20,799 bases of DNA from Clostridia bacterium (GTDB taxonomy: Bacteria; Bacillota; Clostridia; Oscillospirales; Acutalibacteraceae). The stretch covers positions 1-20,799 of the forward strand of contig JAFSBS010000378.1 of NCBI GenBank assembly GCA_017437165.1, read 5' to 3'. The notes under the pieces were generated by a model. The model searched no databases and had not been told where the DNA came from. It worked only from the letters and a program-made list of their open reading frames with translations. Below, piece after piece: positions 8,773-15,558 of this stretch. The translations under genes were made by a program, and so were the position numbers. Every line of letters begins with the position of its first letter. Within the stretch, counting starts at the first letter, position 1.

Positions 8773-8781
8773 ATCATATCA
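8773..8781 (-). promoter_or_regulatory. Candidate extended -10 promoter of the VWA/LRR/MoxR operon
   Basis: Read on the minus strand, TGATATGAT gives an extended -10 element (TG-n-TATGAT) about 75 bases before the VWA start codon. I find no good -35 hexamer at the right spacing. No clear terminator separates this point from the aminotransferase gene upstream, so some read-through from that gene is possible. Confidence 0.35.
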
Positions 8782-8818
8782 CAATAGGTGTACTAATTAT
8801 GTCCCTCTCACGCTAAAA

Positions 8819-9985
8819 TTATAATACTGATTTTATTCGTTTTACCGCTTCTTCCAAAACAGATGAAGGACAAGCAATATTCATTCTCATAAAGCCTTCG
8901 CCGCCCTTACCAAATGTAGTACCGTTATGAAGCCATACACCCGCTTTTTTCAAAAATAAATCATCGAGTTCATCTGCACTTAAATTTAACTTTCTGCAAT
9001 CAAGCCACGCAAGATATGTTCCGTCCATCTTAAGCGCTGTAACTTTATAATCTTCAGGAAATGCTTTTTGCAGAATTTCAACATTTCTTTTTAAATATTT
9101 CAGTAAGCCGTCGAGCCATTCTTCAGAATCTTTATAAGCCGCTTTTGTTGCTTCAATTGACATAATATTAAGATGATGGTAGCAAGTAGAGGTACGTTCT
9201 TTTAATATTTTCTCACGCAATTTGTCGTCAGGGACTATCATATTTGATGCCTGAATACCCGCTATATTAAATGTCTTTGATGGTGCAACACAAGTTACTG
9301 TTTTCATTTTAATCTCTTCTGAAAGCATTGAAAAAGGAATATGTTCTGACCCTTCATATATAAAATCCGAATGAATTTCATCTGAAATTATATAAACATT
9401 ATGTCTTAAACATATTTCTGCAATTTTAGTAAGTTCTGATTTTTCCCACACTCTTGCTACAGGATTATGCGGTGAGCAGAATAAAAAGACTTTTACATTT
9501 TCTTTAACGATTTTCTCTTCAAAATCTTTGAAATCAATTTCATATCTGCCATTATTCAGAACGAGTTCATTTACCACGAGTTTACGGTTATTATTTAAAA
9601 CAACATTCTCAAAAGGATAATAAACAGGTTGACAAATCAATACTGCATCATTTTCCTTTGTTAATGCTCTTATAGCCATTGTAACACCGAACATAACACC
9701 GGGCATTGTCAGAAGTTCATCTTTTTCAATTTTCCAGTTCATTCTGCGATTATACCAATCTGTAACAAGTTCCTTATATTCATCATCAATTTCGCCGTAC
9801 CCATAAATTCCGTGGTCTGCGACTTTTTTTAACGCTTCTGTAATTGCCGGTGAAGATTTAAAATCCATATCTGCTATCCACATTGGAATAACAGGCATTT
9901 TTTCTGCTATTGGCAGACTTGTATATTTTATTGCACTTGTATTGCTTCTATCATAAATTTCATCAAAAAAAGAATAATCAAACAT
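8819..9985 (-). CDS. MalY/PatB family PLP-dependent C-S lyase or aminotransferase
   Basis: Fold type I PLP enzyme of the MalY/PatB group, 388 residues, the normal length. Members split cystathionine or cysteine to release homocysteine, or sulphide and pyruvate, and some act as aminotransferases. Signatures: N-terminal VIPMWIADMDF (32-42), GIYGYGE (59-65), the substrate-side SPHNPVARVW (171-180), the PLP-contacting SDEIHSDF (201-208), and the Schiff-base lysine K237 in APSKTFNIAG. The ATG at 9985 follows a strong GGAGGTG site. The gene stands alone and is divergent from the SGNH hydrolase. The exact substrate cannot be told from sequence; beta-lyase is the usual default for this group. Confidence 0.9.
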   Translation of the reverse strand: MFDYSFFDEIYDRSNTSAIKYTSLPIAEKMPVIPMWIADMDFKSSPAITEALKKVADHGIYGYGEIDDEYKELVTDWYNRRMNWKIEKDELLTMPGVMFGVTMAIRALTKENDAVLICQPVYYPFENVVLNNNRKLVVNELVLNNGRYEIDFKDFEEKIVKENVKVFLFCSPHNPVARVWEKSELTKIAEICLRHNVYIISDEIHSDFIYEGSEHIPFSMLSEEIKMKTVTCVAPSKTFNIAGIQASNMIVPDDKLREKILKERTSTCYHHLNIMSIEATKAAYKDSEEWLDGLLKYLKRNVEILQKAFPEDYKVTALKMDGTYLAWLDCRKLNLSADELDDLFLKKAGVWLHNGTTFGKGGEGFMRMNIACPSSVLEEAVKRIKSVL

Positions 9986-10050
9986 AAAAACACCTCCGTG
10001 AATTATATGGATAATATAACATTATTAGATATCACTTTACAAGTGTAATA
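9986..10050 (-). promoter_or_regulatory. Candidate promoter and palindrome upstream of the PLP enzyme
   Basis: On the minus strand, TTGTAA and TATATT stand 18 bases apart upstream of the GGAGGTG ribosome binding site. A 13-bp palindrome, CACTT-TAC-AAGTG (10033-10045), covers the proposed -35 box and could be an operator. Hexamers are only moderate matches, so both are tentative. Confidence 0.4.
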
Positions 10051-10079
10051 TTGAAAAGAATTTTATAATGTGATAAAAT
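10051..10079 (+). promoter_or_regulatory. Promoter of the SGNH hydrolase-CapA operon
   Basis: TTGAAA (10051-10056) and TAAAAT (10074-10079) are separated by 17 bases, a good sigma-A type promoter, 18 bases before the start codon of the SGNH hydrolase gene. Confidence 0.6.
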
Positions 10080-10097
10080 AATTTACGGTGATTATTT

Positions 10098-10727
10098 ATG
10101 AAAACTTTTTTATTCCAGGGTGACTCAATAACTGATGCTAACAGAGATGACGAAAATCAGGATAATTTCGGTTTAGGGTGTGGTTACGCTTTTCTTTTAG
10201 CTTCTGACGTTGAAAAGAACAGAAAAGGCAAAATTAAGTTTGTTAACCGTGGTAAAAGCGGTGACAGAATTACAGATGTTTACGCAAGAATTAAAGAAGA
10301 TATAATAAATCTGGAACCCGATTATATGTCAATTCTTATCGGTGTGAACGATGTTTCTCACGAGCTTACACAAAGTTGTGGAGTTGTATCTGAAAAATTC
10401 AGGAAAATCTACACTATGCTCATTGAAGAAATTAAAGAAGCGTTACCAGAAATTAAAATAATAATTTTAGAACCTTTCGTTTTAAAAGGCTCGGCAACTA
10501 CTTTGTTATGGGAACAATTTAATAGTGAAGTAAGAAAACTTGCAGTAATTTCCAAACAAGTTGCGGAGCAATGCAATTTAAAATTCGTTCCACTTCAGGA
10601 TATATTTGATAATGCATCTTCTGATGGAGATACAAGATACTGGTCTGTTGACGGAATTCATCCGACTTCTGCAGGCCATCAGATAATTAAAGAAGAATTA
10701 CAAAAGGCAGTTGAAGAAATAATATGA
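10098..10727 (+). CDS. SGNH/GDSL-type esterase or lipase
   Basis: A 209-residue SGNH hydrolase, likely an esterase, deacetylase or lysophospholipase-like enzyme. All four blocks are visible: nucleophile Ser10 in FQGDSITD, block II GKSGDRI with Gly55, block III GVND with Asn84, and the catalytic Asp185/His188 in SVDGIHPT. There is no signal peptide or membrane segment, so it is cytoplasmic by sequence. The length is usual for single-domain members close to TesA and rhamnogalacturonan acetylesterases. The ATG follows ACGGTGATT, a modest ribosome binding site. The stop overlaps the start of the next gene by four bases (ATGA), so the two proteins are translationally coupled. Substrate is unknown; removal of acyl or acetyl groups from a carbohydrate is a reasonable guess. 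Confidence 0.9.
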   Translation: MKTFLFQGDSITDANRDDENQDNFGLGCGYAFLLASDVEKNRKGKIKFVNRGKSGDRITDVYARIKEDIINLEPDYMSILIGVNDVSHELTQSCGVVSEKFRKIYTMLIEEIKEALPEIKIIILEPFVLKGSATTLLWEQFNSEVRKLAVISKQVAEQCNLKFVPLQDIFDNASSDGDTRYWSVDGIHPTSAGHQIIKEELQKAVEEII

Positions 10728-11887
10728 AAGAAAAAACGTCTTTGGTTTTTACAGGTGACATTGGTTTTGACCGTTATATGTATGAAAAATGGAATGATGA
10801 AAATTTAATTTCTTCCGAAGTTTTAGATTTTCTTCACAGCGCAGACCATGTAATTGCAAATGTTGAGGGCCCTATCGCTGAAGTCGAACAAAACACCACT
10901 AAAGACGGAGTACAACAACTCCTTCACACGATTGACCCAAAAGCGCTGAAAGTTTTAAGAAAAATGAATGCAGATATATGGAATATCTGCAACAATCATA
11001 TAATGGACGCAAAAGAATATGGCATAAAAAGAACTTTAGAATTTGCAAAACAAGAAAATGCACAAACTATTGGTGCGGGAATGAATATAGAAGAAGCAAG
11101 AAAGCCTGTTATTTTAGATGAAGCGGGCGGAATTGGTATGTTTGGTGTAGGTTATCAGCGTGCTTGCAGAAAAGCTGATGAAAACACACCCGGTTGCTAC
11201 AGTTGGAGTGATTTGGACTCAATCCAAAAATCTATTGACGAAATAAAACAAAAATGTCGCTGGTGCATTGTTGTTGCACACGCGGGCGAAGAATTCACTC
11301 CCCTACCTTCACCTTACACAAGGGAACGCTACCACAAATTTTTAGAAATGGGTGCCGATATTGTTGTAGCACACCATCCACACGTACCAATGAATTACGA
11401 AACTGTCGGTGATAAAATTATTTTTTATTCATTAGGTAACTTTATTTTTGACACAGACTATCAGCGTTCACAATTCAACACGGAACTCGGTCTTTTAGTA
11501 AAACTTAATTTCACTGAAAATGAATTTTCATTTGAACCAATGGGCTTAAAAATTGTTCGCGGCGACGAGCATATTGTAAAAGCGGAATTACCACGAATTT
11601 TCGTTGACGTTAATGAAGAGGAATATAATTTATTAGCACCACTTTCTGCAAAAGTTTTAGTTTCTGCAACAAAAAGACAAATGACTTATTTAAACCCACA
11701 AAGATTTAAAAATGCGACTGAAGAAGAATGGCAGGAGCATTTTAAAGAACCTTTAAGAACAGGCAGAGTGCCTGGTGAAACTCTTGATTTTTATATAATT
11801 TGCCCACTTTCTGAAGAAGCAGAAAAAGGCGAGTGGAAAAAAAGCAAATTAGAAAATGTTAAACAATATATGTTAGAACAAATATAA
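10724..11887 (+). CDS. CapA family metallophosphatase-like protein
   Basis: A 387-residue protein of the CapA/PgsA family (calcineurin-like metallophosphatase fold), named for poly-gamma-glutamate capsule synthesis but with many members of unknown role. Family signatures: FTGDIGFDR (9-17) with Asp12, VIANVEGPI (43-51), the NICNNHIMD stretch (88-95) with Asn91 and His92, VVAHAGEE (183-190), VVAHHPHVP (214-222) and FYSLGNFIFD (234-243). No other capsule genes are near and there is no N-terminal membrane anchor, unlike the CapA of capsule operons, so a capsule role is doubtful. The start overlaps the stop of the SGNH gene by four bases. Its own stop codon lies in the left arm of the following terminator stem. 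Confidence 0.88.
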   Translation: MKEKTSLVFTGDIGFDRYMYEKWNDENLISSEVLDFLHSADHVIANVEGPIAEVEQNTTKDGVQQLLHTIDPKALKVLRKMNADIWNICNNHIMDAKEYGIKRTLEFAKQENAQTIGAGMNIEEARKPVILDEAGGIGMFGVGYQRACRKADENTPGCYSWSDLDSIQKSIDEIKQKCRWCIVVAHAGEEFTPLPSPYTRERYHKFLEMGADIVVAHHPHVPMNYETVGDKIIFYSLGNFIFDTDYQRSQFNTELGLLVKLNFTENEFSFEPMGLKIVRGDEHIVKAELPRIFVDVNEEEYNLLAPLSAKVLVSATKRQMTYLNPQRFKNATEEEWQEHFKEPLRTGRVPGETLDFYIICPLSEEAEKGEWKKSKLENVKQYMLEQI

Positions 11888-11930
11888 AAACAATCCGCAC
11901 AAAATAAATTTGTGCGGATTGTTTTTATAT
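11882..11930. terminator. Long two-way terminator holding both flanking stop codons
   Basis: AAAAACAATCCGCACAAA (11886-11903) pairs perfectly with 11909-11926. The outer ATAT (11882-11885) and ATAT (11927-11930) extend the stem to 22 bp, with a five-base loop. Both strands give a T run, so it can end transcripts from either side. The CapA stop (11885-11887) and the stop of the minus-strand gene (11925-11927) both lie in the stem. Confidence 0.9.
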
Positions 11931-12506
11931 TGATAACGTTTTATACTTTTCAATCAATTCTTCATAGTGAGTATAATTTTCACTTTGCTTTATTAAATCA
12001 CCTGCTTCTCTATATGGTTTTGTAACCCTCATATAGATTGACTCGTGTTTAAGATATGCTCTTAAATCTTTTCTTTGCTTCATACTCTCTTTGAAGTTTT
12101 TAGTTTCTCTGTTTAAAATTTCTTCTTTTTCATGAAGAAGCGGAGCAGTTATATTTTCTTTACCATATTTTTTTACAAGTTTAAAAGACTCTTTTTTCGC
12201 TCTCGCACTCTTAATTGCATCTTCACGGATTTCTTTCTCAACCTTGTTTGTTTTAGGTAGTTTTTTTGCTATTTTCAACAGATTTTTTGCGTCGTCATAA
12301 ATAAACATATTGCCATTAGCAATATCTTGTTTCGCTCTATCTACTCGATTTATACCCGCTTCTGTCGTAAACTTTTCCAAATCCTCCATTATAATAGTTG
12401 CTCTTTCGATTGCAAGATTAGTCTCTTTAACTTCATTAAGTTCTTTTTTAGCATTTTTTATTGCTTGTTTTCTTAAAAGTTTCTCCTTATGTGACCTTTT
12501 ACTCAT
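11925..12506 (-). CDS. Basic coiled-coil protein of unknown function
   Basis: A 193-residue, strongly charged protein. I do not recognise it. It begins with a lysine/arginine-rich segment (MSKRSHKEKLLRKQ), continues with long predicted helices rich in Lys and Glu that look like coiled coil, and has no membrane segment, signal peptide or metal motif. It is the third gene of an operon with a receiver-domain protein and a transporter, starting 21 nt after the transporter stop. Its ribosome binding site is weak (AAGAAAA before the ATG), so translation may be coupled to the transporter. Base composition matches its neighbours. Its stop codon is in the terminator stem. A nucleic-acid-binding or scaffold role would fit the charge, but this is a guess. 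Confidence 0.7.
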   Translation of the reverse strand: MSKRSHKEKLLRKQAIKNAKKELNEVKETNLAIERATIIMEDLEKFTTEAGINRVDRAKQDIANGNMFIYDDAKNLLKIAKKLPKTNKVEKEIREDAIKSARAKKESFKLVKKYGKENITAPLLHEKEEILNRETKNFKESMKQRKDLRAYLKHESIYMRVTKPYREAGDLIKQSENYTHYEELIEKYKTLSI

Positions 12507-12527
12507 TTTTCTTGCAGATTCCGAATG

Positions 12528-14072
12528 CTATTTATCAAGAGAAACCCTTTCTTTTCCATAAAGTTCTTTCGCTTGTAAAATTATACCCATTACATCTTTT
12601 AATTCATCATCTTCTAAAACACCTAAAGAATAGTTTTCAAACATAGCACGGATTTTAAGTACATCCACATACGCTTTATGTTTATTTTCAGTAAGATTGT
12701 AAAACAGGAATGGAACAAGGTTTAAAAATGCACCAAATGCCGAGAAAACAATTAAAACCTCAAACAGATTATTTCTCATATTATCGTCATAAAGAACATT
12801 ATAATCGTCTAAAAGCCCCATTTTTTCATAAACTGCAGGGTAAAACATACCTGTAAAGAAACCTATAAAAGTACCAATCATACCAAGTGGACCAAAAAGT
12901 CCATCAACTCTTACACCGGTTTTCCATTGGTGATAATCACGCATATCAGCACTTACATTATGCTGAACAATATTCCAGAATGTATTTACAAATGTATTGA
13001 TATACCAGATAACACAAATTAAAACCAAATTATCGTAAACAAAATAAAGTGAAAGAATAACAAAAACATTTATACCATTTGCGAGAATAAGTAAGTTCCT
13101 TTTACCTATTTTTTTAATAACAAATGGTGCTGAAAGCATAGACCAGAGTGCCGCATTACCTATAACTGTATTTGCAAGTCCTAATGTTGCCTCGTACTTA
13201 CCACCGAAAGCATAAACAAAAGACCACCCCAAAATAACACCGTAGCCACCCTCTAAAAATCCTACCCAGTTTGCTGACTGAATAATCCAGTAATATTTAT
13301 TTCTGGCTACTTCTCTTATAGCATCAAACATTCTTACAGGTTCTAACTTTTTCTTTGGTAACACAAGTCGTTCTTTGCATTTTGAAAAGAAAAATAAACT
13401 TATAAACATACCAATTACTGTAAAAATCGGGTAAATAACTCTGTAAGTCCAGATATTATTAAGTCCCCAGGTAAGACCTGCAATAAGTGGAATAAATAAG
13501 TTTGTAATTGTTGGCGCTAATGAATATATAACCTGTGAAATACTCATTACATTAGTTCTTTCCTGCGCATCAGGGGTTATTATCTGTTGAAAATACGTAT
13601 AACCCTCATTGTAAAAACATAAAAAGATACTTAAAAGAAGATACATAATTTCAACGACTACTGCTTTTACAATATAACTGAAGTTTTCGTAAGGCAGCCA
13701 CACAAAAACCGTAGAAATAAGCACCATTGGTACTACCGACATTTGTATAAAGGGCAGAAATTTACCGCCTTTCAAATTATGGTTGTCGTAATACCAACTA
13801 CGAAAAATACCTAAAGGAATACCAATAATATTCGCAACATTAAGCATTATTTGTAAATCCACCGGTTTCAGACCAATACAAGCACCGACAAGGAAATTTG
13901 ACGCATTAAGACCTATTACCATAGGTAAAAGCGTTGCCCAATAAACACCAAAACCCGCACCACTCAACGATGCAATTTCTTTATATGAAATATAATTTCC
14001 TTTTGGTGGCTCGTGCCAGTATTTTTTCGCTAAACTAATTGTAGATTTTGCTTTTTCAATCAATGCCGACAT
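12528..14072 (-). CDS. GPH-type MFS sugar/cation transporter
   Basis: A 514-residue membrane protein with about 12 hydrophobic segments, resembling the glycoside-pentoside-hexuronide (GPH, MelB-like, MFS_2) family that takes up sugars with a cation. The loop between helices 2 and 3 has the family pattern FRSWYYDNHNLKGGKFLPF (90-108), with the conserved acidic and basic residues. The N-terminus (1-35) is soluble and basic. A soluble tail of about 45 residues follows the last helix. AGGTGA precedes the ATG, and the gene starts 12 nt after the receiver-domain gene. The substrate cannot be read from sequence, and no sugar enzyme sits in this operon, so sugar transport is a family inference. Confidence 0.85.
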   Translation of the reverse strand: MSALIEKAKSTISLAKKYWHEPPKGNYISYKEIASLSGAGFGVYWATLLPMVIGLNASNFLVGACIGLKPVDLQIMLNVANIIGIPLGIFRSWYYDNHNLKGGKFLPFIQMSVVPMVLISTVFVWLPYENFSYIVKAVVVEIMYLLLSIFLCFYNEGYTYFQQIITPDAQERTNVMSISQVIYSLAPTITNLFIPLIAGLTWGLNNIWTYRVIYPIFTVIGMFISLFFFSKCKERLVLPKKKLEPVRMFDAIREVARNKYYWIIQSANWVGFLEGGYGVILGWSFVYAFGGKYEATLGLANTVIGNAALWSMLSAPFVIKKIGKRNLLILANGINVFVILSLYFVYDNLVLICVIWYINTFVNTFWNIVQHNVSADMRDYHQWKTGVRVDGLFGPLGMIGTFIGFFTGMFYPAVYEKMGLLDDYNVLYDDNMRNNLFEVLIVFSAFGAFLNLVPFLFYNLTENKHKAYVDVLKIRAMFENYSLGVLEDDELKDVMGIILQAKELYGKERVSLDK

Positions 14073-14084
14073 AAATTCACCTCA

Positions 14085-14384
14085 TTATTTTGGTAATGTA
14101 TATTCTGTAATTTTGCTATCGGGAAAATTTTCATCACAATATTTTCTCATTTTTTCTATTCCCTTTATATTGTTACTGTGAATATTTATTTCAGGTACAA
14201 AAACATCATGCTCTTTCATCCATATAAGAATATCAAGACCTGTTTTTCTATCTTTACCTAAACTATAATCTAAAGAAATATGCTCAAACTTCATAACTGA
14301 CAAAAGTGTGATTGCTGTATTTGCATCTCTGCAACACTGATAACCATTAGGAAATTCTCTTGTATCATCAACAAATAATCTCAC
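14085..14384 (-). CDS. Cyclic-phosphate processing receiver-like (cREC) protein
   Basis: A 99-residue single-domain protein resembling the cyclic-phosphate processing receiver domain. It has acidic residues in RLFVDDTRE near the N-terminus, HISLDYSLG with the central Asp39, and a serine-containing EINIHSNN where response regulators have Thr/Ser. I chose the GTG at 14384 because AAAGGAG stands eight bases before it. The GTG three codons upstream sits on top of that site. Related domains have been proposed to act on cyclic phosphates of RNA or nucleotides; that role is not proven here. It leads an operon with a GPH-type transporter and a basic coiled-coil protein. Related receiver folds without a kinase could give the same pattern, so the name is moderately sure. 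Confidence 0.7.
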   Translation of the reverse strand: MRLFVDDTREFPNGYQCCRDANTAITLLSVMKFEHISLDYSLGKDRKTGLDILIWMKEHDVFVPEINIHSNNIKGIEKMRKYCDENFPDSKITEYTLPK

Positions 14385-14416
14385 ATAAAGCACTCCTTTA
14401 TTTCAGATATAATTCA

Positions 14417-14445
14417 ATTTTAATATTTTATACATACAATGTCAA
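14417..14445 (-). promoter_or_regulatory. Promoter of the receiver/MFS/coiled-coil operon
   Basis: On the minus strand, TTGACA (14440-14445) and TAAAAT (14417-14422) are separated by 17 bases, a near-consensus promoter. The start of transcription would fall just before the ribosome binding site of the receiver gene, giving a short leader. Confidence 0.75.
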
Positions 14446-14451
14446 TAAATA

Positions 14452-14480
14452 TTGCTTTATTTTAAATTTAATGTTATATT
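14452..14480 (+). promoter_or_regulatory. Promoter of the small XRE-type regulator
   Basis: TTGCTT (14452-14457) and TATATT (14475-14480) are separated by 17 bases. Its -35 box lies only six bases from that of the divergent operon promoter, so the two promoters sit back to back and could share one control site. Confidence 0.65.
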
Positions 14481-14508
14481 ATTACTAATAGTTTTAAGGA
14501 GAAAGAAA

Positions 14509-15015
14509 ATGGCTGACACAATTTATAAAGAATTACGAAAAAAGAGAGATTTAACAAGAGAAGATGTCTGTGACGAAGCAAGTAAAAGAAATCAGGTTTT
14601 GACCTATGAAAGACTTGAAAGAATTGAAAATGGTAAATTTAATATCCATCCGGAAGAAGTAATTTTACTTTCCGAAATTTATAAAGAACCGGCACTTTGT
14701 AACCACTATTGTTCAAAAATGTGTGAAATCGGGCAGAAATATGTTCCGGAAATTAAAACAAAAGATTTAGCACAAATCGTTTTAGAAATGCTTTCTTCAC
14801 TTAATTCTATGAAAAAAAGTCAGGAAAGACTTATTGAAATTACTGCTGATGGTAATATAGATGACGATGAAATTAAAGATTTTGTTTTCATTCAACAGGA
14901 GTTGGAACGAATTTCTATAACAGTTGAAACCTTGCAACTATGGGTTGAAAGAATGCTGGCTGACGGAAAAATAAATTTAGAAAAATATAACGAAATAAAA
15001 GAAAAGTCTGAGTAA
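14509..15015 (+). CDS. Small XRE-type helix-turn-helix protein
   Basis: A 168-residue protein with a lambda-repressor-type HTH in the first 60 residues (KELRKKRDLTREDV, then ERLERIENGKFNIHPEE), then a cysteine-rich patch (CNHYCSKMC) and helical, Glu-rich segments. The second half, ITADGNIDDDEI followed by ELERISITVETLQLW, is characteristic of a conserved clostridial family. I set the start at the ATG at 14509 because AAGGAGA precedes it at normal spacing. An ATG 57 bases upstream would begin inside the promoter and has no ribosome binding site. DNA binding is expected; the target is unknown, although the back-to-back promoters suggest the divergent operon. The end of the gene overlaps its own terminator. 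Confidence 0.85.
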   Translation: MADTIYKELRKKRDLTREDVCDEASKRNQVLTYERLERIENGKFNIHPEEVILLSEIYKEPALCNHYCSKMCEIGQKYVPEIKTKDLAQIVLEMLSSLNSMKKSQERLIEITADGNIDDDEIKDFVFIQQELERISITVETLQLWVERMLADGKINLEKYNEIKEKSE

Positions 15016-15036
15016 TCCGGACTTTTCTTTTATTTT
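15001..15036 (+). terminator. Terminator of the small HTH gene
   Basis: GAAAAGTC (15001-15008) pairs with GACTTTTC (15020-15027) and is followed by a T-rich stretch. The left arm lies in the last codons of the gene. Confidence 0.75.
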
Positions 15037-15083
15037 TTGCACTTTTTGTCATATTATGGCATCCGTTTTTGCAGTTATTGTAA

Positions 15084-15112
15084 TTCACTTTATTTTAAAA
15101 TTGCGATATTAT
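15084..15112 (+). promoter_or_regulatory. Candidate promoter of the small membrane protein
   Basis: TTCACT (15084-15089) and TATTAT (15107-15112) are separated by 17 bases. Just after them is a perfect six-base inverted repeat, TGCAAC (15118-15123) and GTTGCA (15130-15135), which would form a hairpin in the leader or serve as an operator. Confidence 0.45.
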
Positions 15113-15180
15113 ATAAATGCAACAAGGGAGTTGCAGAAAACAAAAACTAAAAATTTCTTTCTTTTAAAGGAGTGAAGAAA

Positions 15181-15408
15181 ATGTTAGAAATTTTAATAAG
15201 CATATTAACTCTTGCACTATTCTTTTACGCTATTAAATTAGCGTTAAAAATCACATGGGGTTTTGCTAAGATAATTGCAGTAATTTTATTCGTGATTGCT
15301 TTACCGCTTTTAGTAGTACTTCTCTTTGTTGCAGGCGGTGCAATACTTCTTTTGCCATTAGGTCTTGTTATAGCCGCTATTGTACTTTTAGTAAAATGCG
15401 CTGCATAA
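15181..15408 (+). CDS. Small two-helix membrane protein
   Basis: A 75-residue, almost wholly hydrophobic protein with two to three membrane-spanning stretches (LEILISILTLALFFYAI, then IIAVILFVIALPLLVVLL and GAILLLPLGLVIAAIVLL), ending VKCAA. I do not recognise a family. The start is the ATG at 15181, where AAAGGAG lies eight bases upstream; a GTG at 15172 overlaps that site and is unlikely. Glycine pairs in the last segment could allow helix packing. It stands alone between two XRE-type regulators, and its stop codon forms part of the first stem of the RNA structure that follows. A stress or envelope role is possible, but nothing in the sequence says so. Confidence 0.75.
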   Translation: MLEILISILTLALFFYAIKLALKITWGFAKIIAVILFVIALPLLVVLLFVAGGAILLLPLGLVIAAIVLLVKCAA

Positions 15409-15500
15409 GGCGACAGGAGCCGAATCCCGTACGCCTAAAATTAAAATCTTTCGGCACTTGTCGCCTTAAGATAGGGGCGAAAACCCCAAGGGAGAATTAA
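15407..15500 (+). ncRNA. Candidate structured RNA with pseudoknot, family unknown
   Basis: Beginning inside the stop codon of the membrane protein: stem P1 AAGGCGACA (15407-15415) with TGTCGCCTT (15459-15467); a 3x3 internal loop; P2 GCCGAA (15419-15424) with TTCGGC (15450-15455); and a separate hairpin GGGG-CGAAAA-CCCC (15474-15487). The loop sequence TCCC (15425-15428) can pair with GGGA (15490-15493), making a pseudoknot. All helices are perfect. The local base composition is richer in GC than its surroundings. It is followed by a strong terminator. It may be a free RNA or a 3' UTR element; I cannot match it to a known family. Confidence 0.45.
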
Positions 15501-15504
15501 CAAA

Positions 15505-15549
15505 GACATAGTCGGAGTGGTGTTCCACTCCGACTATGTCGATTTTTTG
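15505..15549 (+). terminator. Strong intrinsic terminator
   Basis: GACATAGTCGGAGTGG (15505-15520) pairs perfectly over 16 bases with 15525-15540, with a TGTT loop and a T run at 15543-15548. It ends the transcript of the membrane protein and candidate RNA, and may also stop the convergent regulator gene, although the T run on that side is poor. Confidence 0.9.
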
Positions 15550-15558
15550 TTAAACATT

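Noticed and set aside
8697..8818. Terminator after the PLP enzyme gene
   Set aside because: The best hairpin (CAGAA with TTCTG) is only five pairs and has no proper T run.
10724..11887. Capsule (poly-gamma-glutamate) operon
   Set aside because: Only a CapA-like protein is present; no ligase or membrane partners (PgsB/PgsC) are nearby and no membrane anchor is seen.
14452..14508. Earlier ATG as start of the small HTH protein
   Set aside because: It would begin in the promoter and lacks a ribosome binding site, while AAGGAGA fits the ATG at 14509.
15172..15180. GTG as start of the small membrane protein
   Set aside because: It overlaps the AAAGGAG ribosome binding site, which is correctly spaced for the ATG at 15181.
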